Below, in pieces: positions 39,811-51,694 of a DNA stretch of 64,000 bases (position 1 is its first letter; the number at the start of each line of letters is the position of its first letter). The DNA is from Phymatolithon calcareum. Its lineage: Eukaryota; Rhodophyta; Florideophyceae; Hapalidiales. The stretch is taken from assembly GCA_977006965.1 (NCBI GenBank), contig OZ345370.1, positions 2,542,001-2,606,000 of the forward strand. Direction: 5' to 3'. A model generated the notes under the pieces. It was not told the origin of the DNA and searched no databases. It was given only the letters and a program-made list of their open reading frames with translations. The position numbers and the translations under genes were made by a program.

Positions 39811-42452
39811 CTATGCGTGAGAACTGCGTGACAGTCTGCTCAGATGGGGCGGCCTGGGCAATCCCAGAAGCAGATGGAGACCAACAGTGGCAATATTGGT
39901 CGCTCCGTTCGTGTCTCGGCCAATATATTCGATAGAGCAGTCATTGCTCTCGCCTGTCGGGTTGTTTGTGCAACGAAACATACGGGAGCGGTGATTGCCT
40001 TGCAGAGGGTTTCCACACTCTTTGCAGCATATGGAGGTTCGAAATTCGTCTACGAGGACGACTGGACAGAGAAGGGATAGCGCACGAAGAAGCCTCTTGC
40101 GCGGACAAGGACCGCGAGACCCATGACCAAACTCCGCATTACCGAAAAACAACACGCGTTTCCTTCGGTAAAAACATTGCTTCAATTCCGCTTTGCCGCA
40201 CCGTGATTCGCAACTCTTGATTTTCAGCTCCAAAGGCAAGAGTCTTTGCCATTTCTTGAATGCTTCCTGATTTGGCGCGGAATCACGCAAAGCGCTGGCG
40301 ACGCCGGCTTCTGGACAACAGCTCGCAGCACATGACCACCAGCGTACCGTAAACAAATTTGGCATACGCCGTGCTTGAACCTGCACGCTTTAGCGTCACT
40401 TGCGAGAATTCCTCGAGCGCTGCCCGGTAGGACACATTTTGGGTGCGACGAGCCGCCTTGTTCTTCTCCGCCACCCGCGCCAGCGACTCGAACCTGTACG
40501 TCTTGTGGGAAACGTACGTACTTGATTGCTTCATGTCCTTCGCCTTCATCGCATTTTTAACTTCTTCTCTGGTCCCAAGCAATAGGTCCACTTCTGCCCT
40601 CACCGTAGTCCCGATCTTGACTTGACCAGGATCGAGGCCAATTACGTGGTATTTGACTTGAGAATCCTCCGGAATGCTTACATCGTTCTTAAACAGACCC
40701 TTCGTGTTCCTTGATATGTCGAAACGGCGCCGAATAGAGCAGTACCCTTTTTGATGCAGGTCACGCACACCGGACGGAAGAGGCTCCTTGCGAGGCTGTC
40801 TTGTGCTCTCATCACTTGGGCGAACGACTTCCGTATGCTCCTTCTTCGTCATCGTCGCCAACAACACTTTCACTTGCAAACCATCTGAGGAAATGTTGCA
40901 CACAAGCCATGGAATGGTGCCGCCTTCCTTGCTTTTCTCCTCTTTATATCGCACGTCGTCGGGAACCCAGGAGCGTTGGACGCACAGTGGAATTCCTTGC
41001 TTTAAAAATATCTTCTGGCGTAGAAGTTTTCTTTTCTTCTTCTTCTTCATCCTCCGATGTCGCGGACGCTTGTTCAAACCCTTGCTTTGTATTACTTTTC
41101 TCTTCTTGCCATTCGCCCTTACAGGAGGCGGTCGGTAACGATCGATCTTGCGCTTCGAGTGGAAGTCAAAGTGTTGAGTCCACCAAGTGCGACTTCCCGC
41201 GTTTAGCAACTCATCTCCACCAATGACACCGCGAGCGAACTGGCGTACGGATTCGTTGTCGTAGTGTACAAATGCGTGTTGCAAAGAATAGGAGGGGAGA
41301 AAAGTGAACGGCTTGGGAAGCGAATCCAGTCCGGGAACTTTCTTTTCGTTGAACAATTTTTTCTCGTGCGTGCAAAGATCTGCAAGCTGCTGTCGACAGC
41401 AGCTTGCAGATCTTTGACGTCTCGATTGGTGATCGGCCCTCCAGTGTCGAACCATGGCGGAACGGGAAATTGCCTGAGCTCATTCCGCTGCGAGATGATC
41501 CTGTGCTTATCGTACTTCCCATGGACGCTAGGAAAGTCAACATGCGGTTGGGCATTGTCCACTTCGGAGCGCCCTCGCGAAGCTTCGTCGTACAAAGGAC
41601 TTACTTCACGCATGAAGTGCCACAACGCGCGGAGCTTCGAAGTCGGTGATGCGAATTCCCTGACGCCTTCAAAAAGCGCGCGGAACGTCGGAATCATGTT
41701 GAGAATACCTTTTCTCCAGCCCGGGATTGCGTCACGATCTCAAAATCTTGTCGATGATTTTTGTCGCTCGATCGGCTATGCTGGCCATTTTGATGTTGAA
41801 TAGAGCTTGGGATGCTTTCTTCGTTATCTTGTGGAAGTTGTCTAGACAGAGATCATTCCAGAACCGCTGTTAGATGTAGCATTGAATGTGCCGTCTTGCG
41901 GATTGATCAATCTGGTCTTCCACATGCCGCGTATGAGCTGCCGGCATGTTGCGCGAGAGGAAAGCGAGTGGTCGCTTGACATAGACAAGAAATTTCTCGA
42001 AGTACTCGTGCGTTAGCCCGTGTTCTTCGTCCTCGTGGTGTCTGTGAACATAGTTCACCAAATGATTCTTAATATCGGCGTAGATGTCCAGATCGAGAAT
42101 ACGCTGGTCACTGTGTTCGTTCGGAGCTCGCATCTTGTATATGTGCCGCAATACGCCGGCGTTGAATACAATCCTTGACCCAGCAAAAGAGACCTCAGGG
42201 TCATCCACGAGGACGTTTAGGGAAACAGACGCTAAGTGACTCAAAATTCTAAGCACTTTGGTGCAAGAGCTTGTCCCTCTCGACGTCATTCTTGATGCAC
42301 TCATCGACAGACGTCGTGACCGTACGGACTTGAAAGAGAAACTTTCGATTTGCCGGTTGGCTGCAAATTCCTTGAGTTCTTCTCGGACCTTCTACGGGAT
42401 AGGAGCCCCATCGAACATGGCGGCAAGCCGACGGGCGGGTTTTACAGCTCAA
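39811..42452 (-). pseudogene. Fanzor (eukaryotic TnpB-like RNA-guided nuclease), decayed
   Basis: Read on the minus strand through several frame changes, this is a Fanzor1-like protein of about 860 residues. The N-terminal part (42452-41720) has FLFQVRTVTTSVDECIKN and an all-helical region. The wedge/linker part follows (41697-41340). RuvC-I is GLDPGQVKIGT (Asp codon 40631-40633). DEFRTS (about 40035-40055) is followed by a CxxC...C..C zinc ribbon, and RuvC-III is GRDTNGATNI (Asp codon 39913-39915). At least four frameshifts and one in-frame TAA near 41870 make it non-functional. Zinc ribbon plus RDxNxAxNI is diagnostic of TnpB/Fanzor. Fanzors nick or cut DNA guided by an omega-RNA encoded near the gene's 3' end, here expected below 39811. 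Confidence 0.8.
41373..41416. repeat. 44-bp perfect palindrome inside the Fanzor relic
   Basis: The 22-base arms are exact reverse complements around TCGA (centre between 41394 and 41395). The palindrome sits where the Fanzor frame switches from the upstream to the downstream open frame. Confidence 0.97.
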
Positions 42453-42590
42453 TAAAGGAAGAATGGTGTTGATTTGGGAGTATTCCAGTGCTGCGGTGCA
42501 ACATCGCGTGGCGAGAGAGGTTTAAAAGTGCCACCAACTGAAAGCCATGTAGCATGTACCTACTTCCGCTGCAGCAAATAGACTATAAAA

Positions 42591-42676
42591 AAGCATGTGC
42601 TTCCTTGGATTTTCGAAAATAGCTCCTCGTCTTGTGTACGACGACCTACTTTGATATCCCAAGGAAGCATATGCTT
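42591..42676. repeat. Inverted repeat with 50-bp spacer
   Basis: The arms 42591-42608 and 42659-42676 match at 17 of 18 positions (core CTTCCTTGG/CCAAGGAAG). It could be a small foldback element or part of the Fanzor host transposon. Confidence 0.75.
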
Positions 42677-45579
42677 TATTCACCAAACGAAATGCCCGGT
42701 CACAGCCTCTCAATTTGATAGATCCCATACGATATGCATTTTATCGCCCCGGCGCAGGGTTATGGAGATTGAACACTGTATTGGCAAGCACAAGCGCATT
42801 CAAATCAAGTTTAGAATTGATATATCAGCGCGAAAGCCATGAATGAGACTCAGTTCCCTGTACCACTCTTCGGATGAACAGATGGATGCATTTAGAAATG
42901 GGACACAGGGCGCAATAAATAGATCGGAATAGAGCGACGCAGCGCAGGTCTCTAGATGTGAAAGGAATCCCGGAATAAAAGCTTCATAGAGAGGACGGCC
43001 GCAACCACATAAGTGGAGAAGATGAGAGTGACTGCTCTTGTCAGAATGTAAGGCGCTCAAAGTGTGCAGGTCAGAATGATCGGATAGCGGTTTTCGATGC
43101 ACGTGCGAGGTGAAGTCTGTGTATGAAAAACGCTGTTGATCCCCATATGGAGATGAAGACGCACGAGAGGGGTTGGTGATTTTGCGAAGGGGAACACTAG
43201 ACTTCGAAAACTGTCGAAAAATTCAATTGGGCTGTTGCCTTGATACATGATATCAGGGCATGATATCTTTTTCTCAGACATATCCCAGACAATGATTTTC
43301 CACATAATGTGTCGCGTTTTTTTCAGAACCTTATGTCTTCGGTGCAATTTGCAATGAAGAATAGTTCTTAGAAACGTTGCACTAATGAGAGCCGCCAATT
43401 TTATGCTTTATGCTTACAATACGTAGTCGTGGTATGATCACTCAGAGTGTGTTTGCACAAGAGTAAAGTGGGAAATGCGGATGACAACAAAAACTTTTGA
43501 AATATCTTGCATTCTATACGTATGAAAGAATCGAGTCAGTCCATGTGATCGACGTCGTCTTCGGGATAGCATTTGCTACATAGGCATAGGCTCAAATAGT
43601 GTACAACAATGCTTTGCGAGTTTTCATGAATTGGTTCTGATGCTTTGCTTATCATGAATGCTTTGATAATATGAATATTTTTGCTTCCGTTGTTCACCAT
43701 TGGAGAGCTTTTGTATACATCATGTTCACCTATATCCACTTCTTTTGAATGTAGCAAGTGTAGAGTTGATCCATTGACTACAGTGCGTGTCACCCTGTCA
43801 TAGCTGAGAACCATATAATGCCTGATAGCTAACAACTCGAGTTACGTTTTGTTAATTCGGACAAGCTCTTCGGAATACAAATCTGAGACAAAAAACAAAA
43901 CTTTTACTGCTAAAAATTATGAACCATGCGTAATAGTAAAGAAGTATGCTTTGAAACTCAAACACTGTGACGTCTGCGAATATAGTGTTAATGTGCTGGC
44001 TATAGGTTTTCGCCTTTCACGAATTGTGAAAACATGTTGCGCAGCGTCGATGTTTGCGGGACTAATGATGAATCAATATGAATAGCAATCCAATTTAACA
44101 AGCTATTTGTGTGAATGTCACCCACAATCTGCTAAAATTTGGCTTGATCTCTATTCTTTCCTGGTTGTGCAAGGCACAGAGTAGTCATAGGTCTTCACTT
44201 CAGAAGATGATTGCAAGCGTCTATATTGTGCTATATATTGCACTGAAGAATCGTGAGGAGCTCATCTTACGATGCATTGCTTGAGCTTGTAGAACATGCT
44301 GACCTACTAATTGCTTTGGAAGTTCATTTAAATGGAACTCAGCTCCTAATGCCATGCACACTGAAACCATTGCAAACATAGCGAGTTAGATACTAAGTCT
44401 GAGACGGGGGTATGACGCGGCGCTATAAAAGAGCCAGAAAAGGCAGAACGAAGTAAGAGTTCATGATCGGATAAAGGGTTTACTCTTACCTTCGCCTCAC
44501 ATAAGCTTTGCGGTTGCTCAAAACGAAATGTAGAGCAGATAACAGTGCTGCAAGGTTTCGTCGTGTTAGCTTGGCTCAGAGATAATTCGAGGCTGGGCAA
44601 GGGCGCGCTATTTAAACCCTCCATAGGAAAATCTCGGTAGTCGAAACGTATCATCCTATAAAACACATTTCTAGGAGCTAACTAGGAGCATTTTGAAGTG
44701 TAAATAAGACACCTGGTCTATACTTCGAGTTGCTTCTACCGAAAAGTTTATTGCAAGGAGCACGGCTAATTTAGAATTCCGAGACAATGAGAAAATAAGG
44801 TCTCAGCAGCTGAAGACTGGGAATGTACTGCTTATATGACTTTCGAGATTACTAGACTTCCACTACAAGCTTAAGCTTGACGTGGAACGCTAGTAATCCT
44901 CTTCGAGCAGTCTGTTGGGGACTGAGAAAAAGTCAGTGTCTTTTGAGAGAATTGCAGACCAAAGGGATCATTGCTGGCAGAGCGCTTCTTGTTTGGTTAG
45001 AAGCATTTTATGGACAAATATTGCGAGGGCAATATAAGATTCGACGTTTTCACAAAGAATAACGATTCAGACGATAGACGCAAGCAACGCTGCGCCTTCT
45101 GGTGGATACCTCTGTGAGCTGTAGCACGCTCCACAATCACCGTTGAGCCAATCAAAACAATTCAGTACAGATCATGCCGCACGAAGCTGATGCTGATATT
45201 ATTAACCCTAAGTGCATCACTGAAACATTTTTTCTTTTCTACATCATGTAACGGTATAGGACTTGGATTCCAATGTTTCTTGGAAGTTTTGACATCAGGG
45301 CTAACATAATGAAAAATGTGTGGAAAGCATTCGATATTTCAGGAGAGCAGTACGAATCTTGTTCTTTCACTTGAAAATGTATGTTTCGGATAGTAACTAA
45401 AAAGATCATTACGTTTTTTGGCCGAGTGGAGTCCTTTGTTTCAGAAAATCATTGGAAGATATTGTTATTTTGGAGGTTGTATTCCCTCTCCTGTTTATAG
45501 CTTCTATATTATGCATTATATAAAAACAGATACTCTCCAAATAGTGCAGAGAAGCTTGACGGAGAGGCATACACTCGAA
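42677..45579. other. AT-rich region without a supportable gene
   Basis: About 2.9 kb upstream of the transposase-like gene. Open frames are short and lack coherent protein features. Element ends may lie here but were not identified. Confidence 0.4.
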
Positions 45580-48500
45580 ATGGGCAAGCGAAAGAGATGG
45601 TCAAGCCATCAGAACGACAGTGCATCTGCACGTCGCAGGCGGAGGATTTTTTCTTTGCCGAAAAGAGCAAGAAAATCAGCAACGCTTCCAGAAGCAGGGA
45701 GGATTGGACGATCACATCCATTCATCGGTTCTCCTAGCAGCGCTCGAAGAACAGTTGAGCAGTCGAACACACTGGGCATGCCTAGTGTCTATGTGACGAA
45801 CACCCTCAATTGAGGGTGGATTTAAAAGTTCGAAAAAGTTTACGAAAAAAATGCGGAACTGATTTTGAGCGCCAGATTCGGAAAGTCGACCTTTTGTTCT
45901 TGGTGGGGAGTACCCCTTTTACTACCTTAAAACCCTGTCGTTCGCCGGTAGGAACGAAAATCTGCTGGTCACCCAGAAAAAACACATCTGCCATTCCTCG
46001 AGAAAAAGACCCGCACCGAGTGGTCGGTGCAGCCGCACGCACCAAAGCAACATCAGTGACAAGTCCTGCACAGTGCTGCCGACTATGCGGAGCGTTTTCT
46101 AGTTCAAAAAAGGTGAACGGCACGGTTCAAGAGGTGCAAGTTGATGAAATCAAGGGTCGCTCGAGCACGTCACTTCGCGTGAAATGGGTCCTTGTTCAGA
46201 AACCAAGCGAAAAGACTAAGATTAAGACTATTAAGATTGTTAACGTCAAGCCAGGGAAGGCTGACAAAGGCGCTTGTTCCTCTCGAATGCCTGTATCGAG
46301 TTCCAGCAGGCAATATTCTGTACCTTGAACGCCGGCTTACAGTAATCGCGGTCGAAGATCTTCTTCGCCAAACGCTGAGTTTTGCGTTCAGTATCAACCA
46401 CACTCTAGACAGAAGGCAACACAAATCTAATATACAATCAACAGGAGCTCTAAACGCCCTCTTGTCAGTTCCTTCGCCTACACCCTGCATGGTTCTTGGG
46501 ACCAATAATCGCAAGAGGAGCTTGATGTCATTGCGCCAGACCGTGAGCAGAGTATTTTTGCTCGTGGAGTGCCATGCTTCGAGCGCCAAGTTCTATGTCC
46601 AATTGGGGCAAGCAATGCCCGTCAGTTCTGGAAAGTTCGCACTATAAACAGAGATGCTCTATCCGAGAACGGTGGCATCGGGTTCGACACACCGTACGAT
46701 TCCTTCATGCCGATATTTCGCCGAGTACTCCTGCGAACAATTATTGCTTAGGCATCCGCTAAGCTGAAACGAATAGAAAGAACGGAGTCTAAGATTTTCG
46801 GAATACTCGTCCTCAGGAGTTGGACGCAAAGAGATTTATGGAAGTCTACCATGGGGAACAAGTATATCCTCGCTCCGTCATTTTCAAACAGTGGCATGAC
46901 CAGAGCCAGGTTCTTCGAGTACCTCCGGTGCGTCACATTCACCGTACAACCAAGTGAACAAGGCACTATGTCGTCCGTTGAGTACCGGTTGGCGCTCGTT
47001 CAGGATTTTATCGATGCTATTAGTGATCACAAAAACCCACTGTGTCTCTATTAGACCTGGTCCTGCTTTGCCAAGTTCATATCTCTTTGGTATGTCAACG
47101 GAGGCCATGAATTGAAAATGGCCTCTTGCAGTACATCGCCATCCACCGTAAACCGGAGAAAGGTTGCGAGTAACAGAATTCAGACTAAGGAAAACTTAAG
47201 AGAATGCTGCATCTTGATCTGGGGACCTCGACAGAGGGCGAGAAGCAAACGCTTTAGAAGGTGAAACTGCCCATAGCGCAGTTGTACTGCGCCGTCTTGT
47301 GGCCCCATACTCTGGTACAAGGCGCCTTGTCCTCCGGGATTCACTCTGCCTCGATCAATAATCATCGATGTTCAGTACTCCAGAAGGTATATTTGCTCCA
47401 AGGACGGTGTTGAAACCCACTTAACTCCTCCGAAAATGGAAAAGTAAGCCACAGGTGGCATGATGACTACTTTAGCTGTTCAAAACAACTGCAGAGTCTG
47501 ACAAGTCAAGGAATTAACCCTCGTATTCTCATCAAGTAGTAGACTTGATGGCGCCGCAATCAACATATGTGGCATTTCAGCAGGTAGAAACTGTTTTGCT
47601 AAGCATGCTGAACACATCCATGAGCTTGATGCGTTTGGTGAGCCTAATAATGAGTAGCTTTCGTTGGCAGAAAACAATTGATTCTCATTCCCTCAATTGA
47701 GGGAAAAGTGCCCCTCAATTGAGGGAAATTTCCCGTCACATAGACACTAGTGTGACAGAAAACGGCATTCAGTCCCTTCCTCGAGTAGTTTCAAACGACC
47801 CAGAACGGGTGCATGCATTACATTTGTCTTCGGGGGACGTTTTAAAAGCCCCCACTTCTGATGGCGAAGAAGAAGTAATTGACGTCTTAAACATTGCTCT
47901 CCTCTCAGAACTACAACCATCTGCTGGAATTGCTCTTACAAGCGATGATATTATGAGCTCTCTATCAATTCTGCTCCAGGACAATGTATTGCGGCGATCT
48001 GTCGAACGTGAGAGAAATGATGGGGCACAAAACACTGGTGAAGTCCCTACTGACCTAACTAGCTCAGCTCTGATCGGTGTATTGCTCACATCAGGAACGT
48101 CAAGGCTACATTTGCAAATGTACGATATCATTAGGGAGTGCATCAGCCACGCATATGAGTGTGGAAAAATCCAAGGGAGACAAGAGCACCGTTTTGAGCA
48201 TGACTTTAGTACTTTTGCTCTTCCGAGCCAGTATGGGCTTCGTGAAATCATCCGGCCTTCCTTTACCACATTTTTTCTACCGAAAAAGACTCTAGTCAAC
48301 TGCAAAGTAGACTATTCTCGACGAGGAGCAAAAGGGGGCATCAGAAAATACTTCTCAATCACTACGGCTCCAGTTTATATCGTGAAACCCAGTGAATGGC
48401 CTCGCAAAGATATTCGTACTCCAATTTTTCAAAGCATACGGGAACCGCCAGAGCAAAGCGAAGGTTTGCTTCGCACAATATGCGACGATATTGAGGAAAC

Positions 48501-51234
48501 TCCACTCGTGAAAAAGAGAGGAGAAATGCTATCTATCTACAGGCTTCCGAATGGAACGATTACTAGGAAGCAAATGGTACTCCAAATTAAGGCTGAAATC
48601 GATTTGGTCAGCACGAATACTTTAACTGAAAGTGGCTTCAGCATGTCGTCAAGTGCTCTGCCGAAAGCTCTCACAGCAGAAGTATCATCATTCTTCACGC
48701 ACCACGGAGAGCTCCCTAAGCGGTCATGTGGCAAATCTGGTGGAGAAGAGAACCAACTTTCTTACGAATCGACCCCTTTTCTTCCGGGAGATGTGGTCGA
48801 TGGACTTCATCCCGTGAATAGGAAGCATGTTTCCGGAAGGAATACGTATCTCGTATTTAGGGCATGTACGAGAATGAAAACACTTGACGATTTCAGAATC
48901 AACATTGTCGTTGTTGAGACGCTGTGTGCTGGAGAGAATAATTGCGTCTTGAAGCGCCGAGTTAATGAAATTACTTCAGCTTCCGATTCGGAAAGCAGAG
49001 TCGAGGCGGTGGGGCTTTTGAAGCCCCCCTCAAGAAACAGCAGAATTCTTGAACACTCCGGAAAGCAGTATTTTGTCTATAGAATCCTCATATACTGCGA
49101 TGACTTTACACCACAACTGGGGAAGCCATCTAGCATGGGGGGATGTTATTTGCTTCCAGTGGGTCTTCCTGTTGAGTGGAGGTCTGGAGCTGGGGCGACC
49201 AGACCTATTTCGCGCACCCCTCCTGGAGTATCCACTTCCTTCGTGCTTTCTGAAACTGTGGACGACTTGCTACATGGCACTGAAAAAGGCTTCTTTTCAA
49301 AGACTTCAGGGGAGATGAAGTTGTCGTTTTCTTGGATGTTGTCGGAATTATTGGAGACTACCTTGCTGTGTCGCATATGACCCGGGCTCTAGGGCGCAAC
49401 TCGAATGTGCCCTGTACGCTATGCTTCTTTTCAAGAAAGAATACGCAGGAGATAGTAGATATGGGTACAGTATCGAACCAAAAGCGCTCCACCCATCCTT
49501 TGCAGGTCAGAAGGAAGAGCTTCTGCGATATATGAGTCAGAGCCGCCAAAAGAAGTATTGGACAGAATGGGAATGAAAATGATATCATTCGAGCAGTACA
49601 AGGAAATTGGACTCATTGCTCTAAGTCGAGGACTAAAACAGCTCCGACTACAAGGAAAAGTTCCTCTGAACACTAGAGGTATACCTGTTGTACCCTCTCT
49701 ACTGGACCCTTATCGATCCTGTTTCGTTGCCCCTGATCATCTGTCTTGTGGTTTAGCAGAGAATTTTATTGATCTCGTTTTAACGTTTTTTAACCCGAGG
49801 GCGAGATTAATAGCGGATTGCATGTTTCAGGAATCACTGTCATTCTATGGACTGAAGGATCAAAAGCGAGCTGTCAACATAAGCGACCACAGGCTATTCT
49901 CGATGGATCTTTCATCAAAGTACAGCGTGCTTCTTTGTGCACCACAATGCCTTTCAAACGCATGGACCATGTGTGAGAGAGAAAATCACGCAAGTTGCAA
50001 CGTGTCAGATTGTGTCCATTCGCCCTCGAGAAGAGCAAGAGTCATGTCATCTATCGAGCTGGTCCGAAAACTGCAAATCTTGGTGAATATGACTCAACGC
50101 TACCCAAGATGTGAGCTGGATGGGGCAATATGCGTCCGTCTCTACAATGAAGCATCAGGGAACACGAGAATATTCAAACTTCGAGAAATGGCCCATAGCT
50201 ACATAGAGGACGTTCACAAAACCTGCAAGACTTACGGTGATACTCCAAGAAAATACTTGGACAAGCCCAATCTTCATAGGCTGTGTGAGCTTTACAATCA
50301 CACTTTGCCTCTGGTTATCAGTTTGAAACATATGGAACATATGGAAGAGCTTGTATTCGAAGCAGCGCATCAGTCAATGAAGAGAGGAGTGACGAAAAGT
50401 AACTGGAAAAATGAACAACTGCAGGCCGTGGAAGCTCGACTCTTTAATGATCTGAAATCCAGGCTAGCACTGGCAACACGAGATATAGATGATTCTGAGG
50501 ACGGGTGGTGTCAGGAAACAGTTCAAGAAGCTGCGCACCTGCTGGGTATGGCGCGTGGTGATGATTGTGAACAAGTTCCGCCGGAAAAAGTTAAGAACCT
50601 ATTTTCTAAGCCCGCTCTAAAGGCCTTAAGGAAGCTTAAAGGTCAAGAAGTGCAACATTTAAAGAAGCAAAGGCACTGGTATTCTGATCCTAAGAGTCTT
50701 AGGTCAGTCGACTTCCCAGGGATTCCGAAGACAGTCGTCGACTCGCTGAAGTCGTGCCGAAATTTCATTCGGCACTTAAGCAGTGGCGAGAACATCACCA
50801 ACATATCAGTGTTGAGTGTCAGTGAAGCAGTAGGTATCGAGAGCAGCCGTACGTCAATTTGTTCCTCTACAAAGGGCTTAAGAATTCGACGAGGAACTGT
50901 GTTTTAATCCGTTGCGGACAGTATTGTGCCCTCTAGATTGGATGATTCCGTAACCATGTGTCTCGTTCCAAGCGCTATAACAAGTCCAGATATGTCAGAG
51001 AGGAGACTATGGGTCGCTCAGAGTGTCGCTGAAGTGTCTTTCTCTGATGATCAAAAGAAGATAGAGATGTATTATGCTTGGTGTATATCTTTCACTAGAT
51101 CATGTGATGGTACATTGCAACTATATCAATCCGTAAAGATCTATTTCGTTCAATTGGGCTCGTCTACGAGGGGAGTCCTTACGATACACAGGTGTGACAA
51201 GAAACCTGTACAATTGCCGGTGAGAGCACCATAA
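45580..51234 (+). pseudogene. Large tnp2-like transposase gene, interrupted and frameshifted
   Basis: The first 69 codons (45580-45785) begin MGKRKRWSSH and are basic. They are cut by a nested element, and the frame resumes at 47751 (VTENGIQSLP). The long frame to about 49320 is followed by frame changes near 49320, 49440 and 49500. They join VVGIIGDYLAVSHMTRALG and VPCTLCFF to SRYGYSIEPKALHPSFA and then to 49558-50907. The last part has LSCGLAENFIDLVLTFF and HMEELVFEAAHQSMKRG. An in-frame TAA (50905-50907) precedes further in-frame codons to 51234. The x-DxxA...PCxLC and FExAHQxxKR patterns recall tnp2/CACTA- and Plavaka-type transposases. Catalytic residues could not be assigned. Confidence 0.6.
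45786..47746 (+). mobile_element. Nested piggyBac-like DNA transposon remnant (1961 bp)
   Basis: Perfect 13-bp terminal inverted repeats TGTCTATGTGACG (45786-45798) and CGTCACATAGACA (47734-47746) are flanked by CTAG on both sides (45782-45785, 47747-47750). The subterminal palindrome CCCTCAATTGAGGG occurs once on the left (45803-45816) and twice on the right (47690-47703, 47712-47725). Internal plus-strand pieces (about 46100-47200) read like a degenerate DDE_Tnp_1_7 transposase, e.g. LRSWTQRDLW followed by SGMTRARFFEYLRCVTFT and HELKMASC. Frameshifts and stops show it is inactive. The CTAG duplication is not the TTAA expected of piggyBac, so the family is tentative. Confidence 0.65.
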
Positions 51235-51694
51235 GCATGAATCAATCGCGAAATGTTTTAGATGGAGGATGTTTTATTGTATACGGAAGAGAAGAGGGAT
51301 ACCCCCCGAGAAAGGCGTAAAGGTATCCTTAGCAAATTCTGGTTTTCCATCCCCGAGAGATAATAGTTAGTGTCTTTACCACTCTTGCTTGCCTCGAGAA
51401 GTATAACTTGATTCCAGTATGAGTAATCTTCAATCTAAATCCTGAAGTGGAAACATTTCTGTTGGCTGTACAATACGTGCCGACGCAGGTTGCATGTGAA
51501 CATAGTGGACAGTACCAAGTAGGATATACTTAAGGAAACGTGAGCGGAAACGCACTTAATACCAAGAAAATATCGTCTTTACTCATGAACATATTATGAC
51601 TAAGGCTTCTACAGTTCTCTGTTTCTACCATAGTGGACAATAGAAATCTATCATTCTACTCGTAAGCGTTCAATACATCATCACAGTTTTGATA

